A DNA stretch of 64,000 bases from Levilactobacillus yonginensis (GTDB lineage Bacteria; Bacillota; Bacilli; Lactobacillales; Lactobacillaceae), in contig NZ_OZ061549.1 of NCBI RefSeq assembly GCF_964065165.1, forward strand, positions 1,488,001 through 1,552,000, given 5' to 3'. Each line of letters begins with the position of its first letter. Positions within the stretch are counted from its first letter, which is position 1. The translations under genes were made by a program, and so were the position numbers. Shown here in pieces: positions 53,553 to 62,531 of this stretch. Below the pieces are notes generated by a model that saw only the letters and a list, made by a program, of their open reading frames with translations, had not been told where the DNA came from and ran no database searches.

Positions 53553-55199
53553 TTAGCTCAAGAGAACTAAGAAGATCGGTCCAAGCAGCGTTAAGACAAT
53601 GTTACCAATTACATATGCAGGAGCCACGGTAGCCGCGTAGTATGGACCACCAATATCTCCAGCACGTTCTGAAATGGCGTTCAGTCCAGCGGACAACGTA
53701 TCCGCCCCAGTCAATGACCCAATCAGTGCAATTGGTTCCATGTGCAGGACATACTTACCAAAGTACAAGGCAATGATATGTGGCACGATGGAGATAAGAG
53801 CACCAATCAAGAAGATACTGATCCCCAATGACTGGAAGGCGCTCGTAAACGTCCGCGCAGCGTTCAATCCAACAGTAACGATGAATAGGTTCAAGCCTAA
53901 GCTTTGGAAGAATCCACTGACACTGTCAGGAATGGATTCAAGGTATTGATAACGGTTAACCCAGATACTTAATGCTAACCCCATCAACAGACTGGCAGTC
54001 CCATCACCTAATTGCAATGGAATACCATTAACCTTGAAGCCGGCAATCCCTAAGAGGGCACTGATTGCAATCCCGAAACAGAAGAGTGCAAAGTTGATAG
54101 CGTCCCGGTCAGACCGCCATAAGCCCATGGTATGCAATAGCTTACCACTGTTGCTGGTATCACCGGTCAGCCCAATAATGGAACCTGGCTTCAGTTCATC
54201 AGCTTTTTGCTTTTGACCATCCTTAGGATCGAACATGTTGATGAAGACATTGTCTGCCTTCAATTCAGCAAGTTGACTCTTGTTAAAGTTCTTAGCAAGA
54301 ACAAACATTTTTTCTTTGAAACGGGTCTTTTGACCCAGAACTTCGGCGACATCTTCACCGTTGATCGCTTGTGAAACGTTGTCGGCATAACCAGCCAACG
54401 TAATGCGGTCCCCAGCTTGTAAGAGGTAGTCTTGATCAGCAATGCTGTTGCCTTTGCTATCAAAGGCTTCCAAGGCGTTCACGCCGAAACCAATGGACTT
54501 CCGTAACATTGGCATCGTCCAGCCAATGAAGCGAGATTCACTTTGGATTGCAAAGGTCCGTACCCGAGTAGGGCTTGGAGCTGCAGTATGGAAGTTCATC
54601 TTCAATGCAACGTCAGTTGATTGCTTCTTGATGTCGATATGCAACAGTTTTGGTGCAATATCACGCAAGAAGATCAGAACACCGATAGTCCCAAATACGT
54701 ACGTCAAAGCGTAAACAATTGGAACCTGTGCGGAGTAGGTTGCCCTGACCGCCGCACTGACGGGTAACTTAGAAATGGTTTCCAGAGAACTCCCAATAAC
54801 AGCAGATTGTGTTAAGGAACCAGCAATGGCCCCGGCAGCAATCCCTGGTCCAACGTGGAATACTGTGAAGCAGGCCCACGCAACCAAGAAGGCTGAAATT
54901 AAGAAGACACAACTAGAAATCAGGATCTTAGTCCCGAATTTCTTCATACTTGAAATGAATGAAGGTCCAACTCGGTACCCAACGGCAAACATGAAGAAGT
55001 CGAAGAAAATGGCACCTAAAACTTTATCACGGGTAAATGCCCCGATTTGGCCGATAATCAAGGAAACAATCAAAACACCAACGGTTGCCCCAAGGTTAAA
55101 CGAACCAATTTTTACTTTTCCTAATAAATATCCCAAAGCTAGACAAATGAAGATTGAGAATACTGGTGTTGCCACCATAAAACTAGCTATTGCGCCCAT
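53553..55199 (-). CDS. aspT: Aspartate:alanine antiporter
   Basis: 548-residue AAEx-family antiporter: two membrane halves of about five helices flanking a central cytosolic region (residues about 205-370) with two RCK/TrkA_C-like modules (SESRFIGWTMPMLRKS.., LLQAGDRITLAGY). SLTGADTLSAGLNAISERAG near the C-terminus is a family motif. It exchanges external aspartate for internal alanine, an electrogenic step. It lies 29 bp downstream of aspD with an AGGAAG ribosome site, as in Tetragenococcus. Confidence 0.93.
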   Translation of the reverse strand: MGAIASFMVATPVFSIFICLALGYLLGKVKIGSFNLGATVGVLIVSLIIGQIGAFTRDKVLGAIFFDFFMFAVGYRVGPSFISSMKKFGTKILISSCVFLISAFLVAWACFTVFHVGPGIAAGAIAGSLTQSAVIGSSLETISKLPVSAAVRATYSAQVPIVYALTYVFGTIGVLIFLRDIAPKLLHIDIKKQSTDVALKMNFHTAAPSPTRVRTFAIQSESRFIGWTMPMLRKSIGFGVNALEAFDSKGNSIADQDYLLQAGDRITLAGYADNVSQAINGEDVAEVLGQKTRFKEKMFVLAKNFNKSQLAELKADNVFINMFDPKDGQKQKADELKPGSIIGLTGDTSNSGKLLHTMGLWRSDRDAINFALFCFGIAISALLGIAGFKVNGIPLQLGDGTASLLMGLALSIWVNRYQYLESIPDSVSGFFQSLGLNLFIVTVGLNAARTFTSAFQSLGISIFLIGALISIVPHIIALYFGKYVLHMEPIALIGSLTGADTLSAGLNAISERAGDIGGPYYAATVAPAYVIGNIVLTLLGPIFLVLLS

Positions 55200-55228
55200 A
55201 GTAATTACTTCCTAAACGTGATTATTTT

Positions 55229-56899
55229 TTATGCTTTTTGGTCTTGTTGAAATTCCATGTAGTACTCATCAATTAATGACTTAATGCACTTAGCAAGATC
55301 ACGGTAATCATCGGAAGTTAAGTTAGCTAATGAGATCCGAACGTAGCCCTTACGAGCACCAAATCCAGAAGCATCCATAACAACGGCACCGAATTCCTTA
55401 GCTAATCGGTATGGGAAGCTCAGGTATGAATATTGAGAACGGAAGTACTTCCCAAATTCTTCACCATGAACCTTTTCAACCAGGTCATAAATATCAACCA
55501 ACGTGTAGTACTTCGTGTTGGCATGTGAGTTATCAACGTTAACACCGATTTCATCCCAAAGGGCGTGGTAACGGTAGTTAACAACTTTCTTAGAAGTCAA
55601 CAGGTAATCATCAACGTCGTCAGTAATCAAGCTGTTCAAAGCGAACAGATCCATCATGATTTGTTGAGGAGTTGACAGACCAGAAGTATGGTACAGTCCG
55701 ATGGCACGACTGTCAGCAACAGTCCGGTCAATGAACTTCATTTCGTTTGGTTCTGGAACGACCATGGCATAACGCTTTTCCATAGCATCCTTGACGGACT
55801 TATCGTTGTTCGTAACTTCCTTGATAATCCGATCGCAAACGTTGTTCTTGTTAGCAGCAATCAAACCTAAGCGTTGGCCAGTTGCACCGTAAAGCTTAGA
55901 GAATGAGTAAACCAACAGGGTGTTGTGAGGAATAGCAGCGTAGATTGATTGATAGTCATCTGCGAAGGTCCCGTAAACATCATCTGAAATAACCACTAAG
56001 TTAGGGTTAGCTTCAACGACTTCTTTGAACTTATCAAGTGTGTGAGGACTGTAAGCACGAGCTGAAGGGTTAGTAGGGTTAACATCGAAGAAGCCCTTGA
56101 TAGATGGGTCCTTCAAAGTATCCATTTGCTCGTCAGTCATCTGCCAGTTGTCATCTTCGTCAGCAGCCAACTTAACGATCTTCAAGTTGTATTCTGCTAA
56201 TTCAGGAATTTGTAAGTAAGGCGTAAAGATTGGTGAGTTAATAGCAATAGTGTCACCAGGGTTTAAAATATGTGATTGCTTTAATTCTTGGAATAAGTAA
56301 ACCATTGCGGCAGTCCCACCTTCAGTTGGGAAGACATCAGTCTCACCAGCCAGGTCGACACCCTTGTATAAGTTCTTTTGTAAGTAAGCGTTCAAAATCT
56401 GTTCCGTGTATTTGAGTGCACGAGAAGGAACAGGGTAGTTGTTACCAATTACTCCGTCTAATAATTCTTTAACGAATGCATCCTTATCAAAACCTAACTT
56501 GTCGACACAGTAGTCGAATGCAGAACGTAGGAATTGATCAGTTGAATCCGTATCTGATAAGGTAGCCAAGAAACGGTCAGCAACGCCTTCGCCTTCAATA
56601 AAGCCGGCCATGGCGCCATCGTCACGTTCAAAGGTACGCTTTGATTCTTCAACACCGAAGTTAACTAATTTTTGGTTAGCTAAACGGGCAGTCGTGTTGA
56701 TCCAGTTAGGATTCCCACGACCGGCGTTGATAACCCGGTTATTTCTGATGTTCTTTGCAGCGTATTCCAGGAAAATTGCAGAAACTTCAAAATTTGATAG
56801 TTTGGTGAATTTGTCTAAACCTGATTCGTCAATCTTATTAAAAGTAGCTAAATCAGCATTTGCCACAACATCTTTGACAGTCATAAGAATAGCCCTCAT
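55229..56899 (-). CDS. aspD: Aspartate 4-decarboxylase (bifunctional aminotransferase)
   Basis: 556-residue PLP enzyme of fold type I, the size of AspD. PLP lysine in VYSFSKLYGATGQRLG; FDVNPTNPSARAY is the conserved substrate-binding loop; a long N-terminal extension and an internal insert distinguish it from plain aspartate aminotransferases. It makes alanine and CO2 from aspartate. With AspT it forms a proton-motive cycle. ATG 56899 follows AAGGG at 8 nt; ATG 56884 is an alternative. A -35/-10 pair lies at 57042-57070. Confidence 0.93.
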   Translation of the reverse strand: MRAILMTVKDVVANADLATFNKIDESGLDKFTKLSNFEVSAIFLEYAAKNIRNNRVINAGRGNPNWINTTARLANQKLVNFGVEESKRTFERDDGAMAGFIEGEGVADRFLATLSDTDSTDQFLRSAFDYCVDKLGFDKDAFVKELLDGVIGNNYPVPSRALKYTEQILNAYLQKNLYKGVDLAGETDVFPTEGGTAAMVYLFQELKQSHILNPGDTIAINSPIFTPYLQIPELAEYNLKIVKLAADEDDNWQMTDEQMDTLKDPSIKGFFDVNPTNPSARAYSPHTLDKFKEVVEANPNLVVISDDVYGTFADDYQSIYAAIPHNTLLVYSFSKLYGATGQRLGLIAANKNNVCDRIIKEVTNNDKSVKDAMEKRYAMVVPEPNEMKFIDRTVADSRAIGLYHTSGLSTPQQIMMDLFALNSLITDDVDDYLLTSKKVVNYRYHALWDEIGVNVDNSHANTKYYTLVDIYDLVEKVHGEEFGKYFRSQYSYLSFPYRLAKEFGAVVMDASGFGARKGYVRISLANLTSDDYRDLAKCIKSLIDEYYMEFQQDQKA

Positions 56900-57041
56900 T
56901 TCTAACGCCCTTCTCCAAAACTCAAATAATCGGTTCAAGTTATAAGAAGAAACACGTTAAGTATATTTTTTCTACTGGCCAGTAGTTGTGGATTCAACAA
57001 TTTAAGCTTGCGGGGCTCTGTAATCGTTTTCATCCTTCTTT

Positions 57042-57070
57042 GTTATAACACTTACTTTATTTCATTGCAA
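57042..57070 (-). promoter_or_regulatory. Promoter of aspD-aspT
   Basis: Minus strand TTGCAA (57070-57065), 17-bp spacer, TATAAC (57047-57042). It gives aspD its own start downstream of both terminators that follow the T-box. Confidence 0.65.
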
Positions 57071-57107
57071 TATGTGAAATCACCAACAATGAAATTTAGG
57101 GCACCAC

Positions 57108-57138
57108 AAAAAGGGCCCAATCGCTTGACTAGGCCCTT
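57108..57138 (-). terminator. Terminator 2 below the T-box region
   Basis: AAGGGCC/GGCCCTT hairpin, T run on the minus strand; blocks read-through toward aspD. Confidence 0.82.
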
Positions 57139-57162
57139 GCCAACGGTAATAATTTAATCTCC

Positions 57163-57198
57163 AAAAAAAACTAAAATGAAATGAGTTATTTTAGTTTT
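57163..57198 (-). terminator. Terminator 1 below the T-box region
   Basis: AAAACTAAAAT/ATTTTAGTTTT hairpin followed on the minus strand by a long T run. It overlaps the end of the degraded frame. Confidence 0.8.
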
Positions 57199-57339
57199 CG
57201 GAGCTGATTAGACTCCGGGAGGTCACGATACTTATCTCTATTTACGTGTTAAAGCCCCGCAAGAACTAACACACTTACAGAAAATTCACCAAGCTATCGT
57301 AAATCATCCAGAACCGTGGCTCGTTTTATGTATCGACAT
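57186..57339 (-). pseudogene. Degraded gene behind the Asp T-box
   Basis: AAGGAGG and ATG (57339) open a frame MSIHKTSHGSG that stops after 11 codons at 57304. A shifted frame, itself broken by two stops, continues with protein-like sequence and ends NRDKYRDLPESNQLRKLK at a TAA (57186) that runs into terminator 1. This looks like a gene worn down by frameshift, deletion and stop codons. Original identity not recognised. An intact 11-residue peptide is the alternative. Confidence 0.55.
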
Positions 57340-57412
57340 AATCGTTACCTCCTTACCAGTCTTCTTTTTCCAACATGCCATTAAATATCTAATTAAAAAA
57401 TTGTACAAAAAA

Positions 57413-57635
57413 GCGCCCTTGCAATTGCAAGGGCGCATGACGCTGTACCACCTTAAATAGTTTCACTTTATTGATAACGTTCCTAAAATTTCCGAACGGA
57501 CAGCCAGATACGCTGCCAGCCTAAGAAGTGTCTTCACGGATTTAGAAATACGATCTCCCACCAATCATCGCTCGCTAAAACCCATCAACCCGCTAATAAT
57601 CTTCTAATCACGGCTTAATACGTATTTAATTTAAC
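57413..57635 (-). promoter_or_regulatory. T-box leader, Asp specifier
   Basis: Minus-strand leader with T-box sequence AAGGTGGTACAGCG (57454-57441) and terminator GCGCCCTTGCA/TGCAAGGGCGC then T6 (57436-57407). Stem I has the lower stem AGCC/GGCT, then AGAAG/CTTCT, and a specifier loop with GAC (57532-57530) followed by A, next to CTTCT. GAC encodes aspartate. The T-box UGGU would pair with an A discriminator, or with G only by wobble. Confidence 0.85.
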
Positions 57636-57638
57636 TGC

Positions 57639-57667
57639 ATTATATCGCCTAGATTTACCCCTGTCAA
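57639..57667 (-). promoter_or_regulatory. Consensus promoter of the T-box leader
   Basis: TTGACA (57667-57662), exactly 17 bp, TATAAT (57644-57639) on the minus strand: a perfect sigma-A type promoter. Confidence 0.9.
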
Positions 57668-57910
57668 CCGATAAGTAAAATTAATAGACGGCATGTTGTA
57701 TAATTTATATGATTAAATCAAAATGTATTCAATCAATTCATAACGAATATAATTTCAGGACAAACTTTCTCTACTACTTGTGACCCCATTTGAGTTTGCC
57801 GTTTTTGCTTGTGCAACAAGTAATTAAGCGCTACCAAAAATAAGACTTATTTTTCAGAAAATCTTTTTTTACAGCTAAAACTTTACTTGCAGGTTCAACT
57901 TAATTTAGCC

Positions 57911-57955
57911 GAAAAAAAACTACCGTCATAGCAATTGCTTGCTAATCGGTAGCGT
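57911..57955 (-). terminator. Terminator of the tRNA-Gln gene
   Basis: CTACCG/CGGTAG hairpin with AGCAA/TTGCT inside, T-rich run on the minus strand, 16 bp past the tRNA. Confidence 0.8.
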
Positions 57956-57970
57956 TTAAGGCGTAACGAA

Positions 57971-58042
57971 TTGGGCTAGCTGGGTTCGAACCAGCGCATC
58001 ACGGGATCAAAACCCGTTGCCTTACCACTTGGCTATAGCCCA
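57971..58042 (-). tRNA. tRNA-Gln (anticodon TTG)
   Basis: 72 nt on the minus strand including the discriminator A. Acceptor TGGGCTA/TAGCCCA, anticodon stem ACGGG/CCCGT with loop TTTTGAT giving anticodon TTG, T-arm with GGTTCGAACCC. The 3' CCA is not encoded. A TTGCGT..TAAAAT promoter candidate lies upstream. Confidence 0.96.
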
Positions 58043-58250
58043 AAAATTGACGTCATTACTGACTCAACAGGTAATAATTTTAGCATTTATGCCCAAGAGT
58101 ACGCAAGTCTTTTTTTACTTTTTTTCATCATTTTTCAAGATACGTTGACGCTAGTCTATCTAAAACGCTACCATAGAGGATAATTCAATGGACCGGGGAC
58201 TCCTTTTTAGTCCTAATAATCGTAATTTTATTAATAAGAGGTGAATCTGT

Positions 58251-59228
58251 TTGACTGGAAAAGTAACCATTAAAGACGTAGCGAAGGCGGCCGGTGTTTC
58301 AGAAGCCACCGTTTCGCGGGCCCTCAGCCAAAGCCCGCGTGTCAAACGTGACACGCGGCAAAAGATTCAAAACATTGCCAATAATCTCGGATATCATCCC
58401 AATGGTCTTGCTCGCAGCATCCGGCTACAACAAACCCACACCCTTGGCGTCATCATTCCCGATATCCTAAACGACTTCTTTACCCGCCTAATTCGAGCGA
58501 TTGAGGACGCCGCTGGCAAGGCTGGTTACGACGTTTTAATCGTCAATACTGATGAAAGCCTAGCTAAGGAAGCCAACGCGCTCAACCTGATGCTGGAAAA
58601 GCAAGTGGACGGCGTCATCATTACCAGTGCCGGCGGGCCAACGGATTATGCCGCCATTCTGGGCGACACACCTGCCGTCTTCGTAGACCGTATGCCACCC
58701 ACTGGCGTTGAAACGCCCTTTGACCGCGTCTTAGTTGACAATGTCCAGGGAACACAAGACATCGTCGCCCAATTGCTCACTCAGGGGGCCCGGCGCGTGG
58801 GCATCATCAACAGTGCCGTGTCCTTCACCGCTACTGAGCGCTTACAGGGGTACCAACAAGCGCTCACTGCCGCCGGTCTAGAACCGGATCCCGCCATTGA
58901 AGCCACGGCCCGAACGGACAATAGTAACGTTCCTCAGATGACCCGCCAACTGCTGGTCAACCAGAAGTGCGACGGCCTCTTTGTTGCGGACAACACCATC
59001 ATGGAGGGCGTTCTTCGGAAGTTACCTGAGCTAGCCATCCCCACCCTTCAGCTGGGAGGATTTGACGATCAGGACTGGTTTGACTTTCTCGTCCAACCCA
59101 TCGTCACCGCTCGTCAACCAATCAATCAGCTGGGTAAGACTGCCATCGACCGCCTATTAGAGCGAATCAACGGCGCCGATATGCTACCTGCTGAGATTCG
59201 TTTAGCTGCCACGACCGTTTCACATTAG
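58251..59228 (+). CDS. LacI-family transcriptional regulator
   Basis: 325 residues: N-terminal LacI helix-turn-helix (VTIKDVAKAAGVSEATVSRALSQSPRVKRDTRQKI), the linker hinge (LGYHPNGLARSI) and a periplasmic-binding-protein-like effector domain (TLGVIIPDILNDFFTRLIRAIEDAA). Sensor for a sugar or similar ligand. Start is TTG after AAGAGGTG. No sugar genes are adjacent, so its target is elsewhere or is itself. Its stop overlaps that of the convergent pentapeptide gene by 9 bases. Confidence 0.9.
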   Translation: MTGKVTIKDVAKAAGVSEATVSRALSQSPRVKRDTRQKIQNIANNLGYHPNGLARSIRLQQTHTLGVIIPDILNDFFTRLIRAIEDAAGKAGYDVLIVNTDESLAKEANALNLMLEKQVDGVIITSAGGPTDYAAILGDTPAVFVDRMPPTGVETPFDRVLVDNVQGTQDIVAQLLTQGARRVGIINSAVSFTATERLQGYQQALTAAGLEPDPAIEATARTDNSNVPQMTRQLLVNQKCDGLFVADNTIMEGVLRKLPELAIPTLQLGGFDDQDWFDFLVQPIVTARQPINQLGKTAIDRLLERINGADMLPAEIRLAATTVSH

Positions 59229-59855
59229 CCAGTCAACGCCGAGAAATAGTTGGGCGAAGTAGGCGGCCTGCTCCGTTGTCATCTGACAGCCTCGTACGTC
59301 CAGTGCGGTTGCTTGCAGTGTGGTAAACTCACAAGTCGTTATGTTTATCTTTTTTAACGACGTTTCCATGAAATTGGCGGCGTCTATATCACAGCCAACC
59401 AACTTCACCTGACGTAGCTGGGTTTCCAAGCAGTTTAATTCTCTCAAGTGAGAATCAGTAAACGTGACATTCGTGAGTTTTGCCTGATTGATGTTGGCTA
59501 ATGACAAGTCACAATCCTGAAAAGACACGTCCTTTAAACCGGCGTGGTCCAGTGTGGTGCCCACCAATTTACAGTTCTTAAATTGCACCCGGTACCAGCT
59601 CGCACCAACCAATTGGCAATTCGCCAGGGTACAATTTTCAAAGATCACATCCGTTAGTTCAAATCGATCAAAGGTATCGTTTAAAAACGTCATGCCTTTA
59701 AACTAGCATTGCTCAACCAGCGGATGCTTCTGGGTCATCCCTTCAACCGCCTGACCTTGCAAGTCACCAAACTGTAGCAAATGGTCCTCATCCTGCTTAA
59801 TGCTGGTAAAGTCAACGGACGACAGGGCGGACAAATTTAATCTAGGGGCATTCAT
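59220..59855 (-). pseudogene. Pentapeptide-repeat protein gene interrupted by an amber codon
   Basis: A continuous frame from ATG 59855 (with AAGGAAG before it) to 59220 would encode 211 residues, but a TAG lies at codon 51 (59705-59703), after HPLVEQC and before FKGMTFLND. The remaining 157-residue frame from ATG 59693 keeps the repeats, with bulky residue at the centre of every fifth position (FENCTLANCQLVGAS..). The part after the stop could still be made from the internal ATG, but no ribosome site is seen. Repeat proteins of this fold often mimic DNA or bind enzymes. Confidence 0.8.
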
Positions 59856-60064
59856 TCAGCAAACTTCCTTTCTATTTTCACCAGTCACTTTAATGCTGCA
59901 AAGCTTAATATACGTTGAATCATTTGGCATTGCAATCCCTGATTACCATACTCAATCATAAAGCGATTAGTTTCATCATAAAAAGCATTGTAACCGTTTG
60001 CAGTTATGCTTGGCTTTCCCGCAATCAACAGGTATACTTGGCCAAACAACCAAGGGAGCCTATC

Positions 60065-60316
60065 ATGAAAAAACGGACCGTTTACCCCATTATTGCGACT
60101 GAGTATCACAATCAGGAGGGTCACTACTACGTAGCAACCTCCCCCACGCTGCCTGATCTGAAAACCCGGGGAGCCAGCGTAGAACTACTGACCGTCGCAG
60201 CCAAAGCAGATATTCAGCAGCTTTTGTGTCATCCAGTTACCACCATCGATCAGGACCCCAAGCATTGGCGGCTCACCGCCAACCAGCGCGTCTTTGCTAT
60301 CACGGTTACACTATAA
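60065..60316 (+). CDS. HicB-like antitoxin-family protein (orphan)
   Basis: 83 residues: YPIIATEYHNQEGHYYVATSPTLPDLKTRGASVELLTVAAKADIQQLL matches the N-terminal beta-alpha fold of HicB antitoxins (partial RNase H-like). No DNA-binding tail, and no HicA toxin ORF lies beside it, so a solitary antitoxin or regulator. The ATG at 60065 follows AGGGAG; the longer frame from 59915 is a run-on. Confidence 0.75.
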   Translation: MKKRTVYPIIATEYHNQEGHYYVATSPTLPDLKTRGASVELLTVAAKADIQQLLCHPVTTIDQDPKHWRLTANQRVFAITVTL

Positions 60317-60396
60317 TTGCGTTAACTGCAAAAAGACTTATGCTACATTGATAAAAATAGCCACAATGTCTAAAACTATCAAATAACCAGATTAAC

Positions 60397-60450
60397 AAAA
60401 AGAGGATTGCGGCAGCTAGGTAAAACCCCAGTTGTCTCAATCCTCTTTCT
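60397..60450. terminator. Bidirectional terminator
   Basis: AAAGAGGATTG/CAATCCTCTTT with GGCAGCT/AGTTGTC inside. Lies between the convergent HicB-like and UPF0340 genes. Confidence 0.85.
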
Positions 60451-60534
60451 ATTTGTAGAATTTCAATTTAGTTAACATAATATCGTCTCAAAAATACGTA
60501 CAAGTTAACGATCAGTTCACCGAAGACGGTAAAC

Positions 60535-61095
60535 TTACTGGATTGGTTCGTAGTTGGCACGAGGACCACCCACGTACTTTGGCCGTGACCGCAGCGCCGT
60601 AACGTGCGCGCCGCCTAATTCCAGTTGTGATGGGCGCACTGGAACCTGAACAAACTTGACGTGCATCCCGATTGATGTATCACCAATGTCCAACCCGGCT
60701 TGTGCAACAATGTGTTCGACTTCAACGGGGTCCTTGAATTGCTTGAAAGCGGCAATAGAACCAGCTCCACCAGCGTGCATAGCTGGCACAACGGTTACAA
60801 TTTCAAAGCCCTTTTTCTCGGCCACTTCACGTTCAACAACCACGCTACGGTTGATGTGTTCACACCCCTGGACGGCTAAATGAATGCCCAGTGGTTCTAG
60901 CTTGCTCCGCAAGGTTTCGATAACGGCCATCCCGACATCCAAGTCAGAATTCTTACCAATATGGCCCCCAACGATTTCACTGGTTGAACACCCTAAGACG
61001 AACAGGTCGCCCCGGTGTAACTTTGCGGCGTCCAAGACGTCCTGCACAATTTTAGCTAACTGCTGTTTCAACTCATCCAAATTAATATCCAACAT
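60535..61095 (-). CDS. UPF0340/TIGR01440-family protein
   Basis: 186 residues: [26 protein letters not shown] near the start, [37 protein letters not shown], and [20 protein letters not shown], all signatures of the UPF0340 family of unknown function. Start ATG 61095 with GGGAG upstream. It lies 20 bp downstream of the ECF S component, in the vitamin B6 operon; a link to B6 metabolism is inferred only from position. Confidence 0.85.
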   Translation of the reverse strand: MLDINLDELKQQLAKIVQDVLDAAKLHRGDLFVLGCSTSEIVGGHIGKNSDLDVGMAVIETLRSKLEPLGIHLAVQGCEHINRSVVVEREVAEKKGFEIVTVVPAMHAGGAGSIAAFKQFKDPVEVEHIVAQAGLDIGDTSIGMHVKFVQVPVRPSQLELGGAHVTALRSRPKYVGGPRANYEPIQ

Positions 61096-61115
61096 ACCAA
61101 CACACACTCCCTAGA

Positions 61116-61616
61116 CTAAACTAAATTTGGTTTCAACTTGGCAAGGCTACCCACGATTGATAACGTGACCACCATGCCGAATCCAACTTGAATAATATTA
61201 CTGAAGATTGAGGCTAACCCCGCAGGCCAGCCGAATAGTAAGGCCGTGGCAAAGAAGTACCCAACGACCATGATAACGCTACCAATCAACAGTGGCACAA
61301 TCATTGTTTTGATTGACTTGTTATTTTGTGGGGTAAAGTACCCGACTGCTAACCCTTGCGTCCCGTGAATGACCAACGAGAACAAGCACCAAACTGGATA
61401 CCCCGTTAAAATATCAATCAGGAACCCACTGGCACCACCGACTAGAAATCCCATCCGACCACCATACAGAATGGCGCTAGTGTAGATACCTACCTCACAT
61501 AACGTCACCATCCCTTTGGTTGCGGGAATGGGGATAACGACTAAAATTGACAACGCCACGGTCATGGCAATCAGCACAGCTGCTAGAGTGTTTTCTTTTA
61601 ACGATCCACGTTTCAT
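61116..61616 (-). CDS. ECF transporter S component (PdxU/ThiW-like, probable B6 or HMP)
   Basis: 166 residues with six helices (TLAAVLIAMTVALSILVVIPIPATKG opens; GRMGFLVGGASGFLIDILTGYP follows). The A-helix boundary (AxxxA-type) is visible. It needs the shared EcfAA'T module elsewhere in the genome. Its ATG overlaps the kinase stop as ATGA, so the two are coupled. The kinase and PdxR neighbours suggest a B6 vitamer as substrate; hydroxymethylpyrimidine is the alternative. Confidence 0.8.
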   Translation of the reverse strand: MKRGSLKENTLAAVLIAMTVALSILVVIPIPATKGMVTLCEVGIYTSAILYGGRMGFLVGGASGFLIDILTGYPVWCLFSLVIHGTQGLAVGYFTPQNNKSIKTMIVPLLIGSVIMVVGYFFATALLFGWPAGLASIFSNIIQVGFGMVVTLSIVGSLAKLKPNLV

Positions 61617-62413
61617 TTTGTCTCTTCCTCCCATTGTCGACTTGCTCCCTGCCAAACACTGCCTAGCCGCTCGCTAATCCTTACACCGTGGGTAATCCCC
61701 ATGTGGACGAACCGCTTGGCTACCTCAACAGCTTCCGGTAACGCCTGGCCCTTCGCCAATTGCGCGGTAATTGCCGCGGAGAAGGTACACCCAGCACCAT
61801 CGGTCGTCTGTCGATCGATCTTTGGACTTTCAAACCAATAATCAACATCGCCCATTCGCAGACAATCGCTGGCCACGTTCCCAGCTAACCGGTTACCGCC
61901 CTTGATAATCACGTTATGGCAACCCGTTTCCTGAATTCGTTTGGCCGCTTCGACCATCCCCGTCTTATTGGTGATGGTCAACCCACTTAGCTGCGCCGCT
62001 TCCGCCAAATTTGGCGTCGTCACGTAGCCCAAGGGGAGTAGCCGTTGCTTAACGGCGGTTATGTAAGTTGCTTGTAATTGTGACTGTCCTTCCTTAAAGA
62101 CCAGGACCGGGTCAACCACCAATTGCATGGTCGTCGACTCGAGCTGTGCACACACGGCCTCTAAGGTTGCCAAATCACCCAACAGACCCGTCTTAACGAA
62201 ATGGATCGGCAATTGCGTCAGAATCGACGTCAACTGGTCATCAATTACCGTCGCGGGTAACTGATGAAGGGTTAAACTGGTTGGCGTGATGCTCGCCACA
62301 CTAGTCAGGGCACTCACGCCAAAGACGTTGAGCTCTTCAAAGGTTTTTAAATCGGCTTGAATACCACCACCGGCCAGACTGTCTGATCCAGCAATCGTTA
62401 AGACGTTTTCCAT
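61613..62413 (-). CDS. Pyridoxine / hydroxymethylpyrimidine kinase (ThiD/PdxK family)
   Basis: 266-residue ribokinase-fold kinase: TIAGSDSLAGGGIQADLKTFEELNVFG, VDPVLVFKEGQ, IKGGNRLAGN and the anion hole DGAGCTFSAAITAQLAKG with catalytic Asp. It phosphorylates pyridoxal/pyridoxine or HMP; the divergent PdxR-type regulator supports B6. AGGAGGAGATCAC precedes the ATG. First gene of the operon with the S component and UPF0340. Confidence 0.88.
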   Translation of the reverse strand: MENVLTIAGSDSLAGGGIQADLKTFEELNVFGVSALTSVASITPTSLTLHQLPATVIDDQLTSILTQLPIHFVKTGLLGDLATLEAVCAQLESTTMQLVVDPVLVFKEGQSQLQATYITAVKQRLLPLGYVTTPNLAEAAQLSGLTITNKTGMVEAAKRIQETGCHNVIIKGGNRLAGNVASDCLRMGDVDYWFESPKIDRQTTDGAGCTFSAAITAQLAKGQALPEAVEVAKRFVHMGITHGVRISERLGSVWQGASRQWEEETK

Positions 62414-62466
62414 GTGATCTCCTCCTACACGTTCTAGTATTGGTTTTTTGTGAAAAAATCACAACG

Positions 62467-62505
62467 GCCAATTGGCTTGTTTTTAATCCAGCCAATTACT
62501 ATACT
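62467..62505 (+). promoter_or_regulatory. PdxR promoter with two direct repeats (operator)
   Basis: TTGTTT (62477-62482), 17-bp spacer and TATACT (62500-62505). GCCAATT occurs as a direct repeat at 62467-62473 and 62491-62497, one before the -35 and one between -35 and -10. MocR/PdxR regulators use direct repeats. A divergent TTGTGA..AATACT promoter for the kinase lies alongside. Confidence 0.6.
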
Positions 62506-62531
62506 GGGGTCAAAAGAAAGGAAAATTACTT

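Noticed and set aside
54775..55215. 146-residue frame opposite aspT
   Set aside because: Antisense shadow of a well-supported gene, Lys/Thr/Pro-rich with no family pattern.
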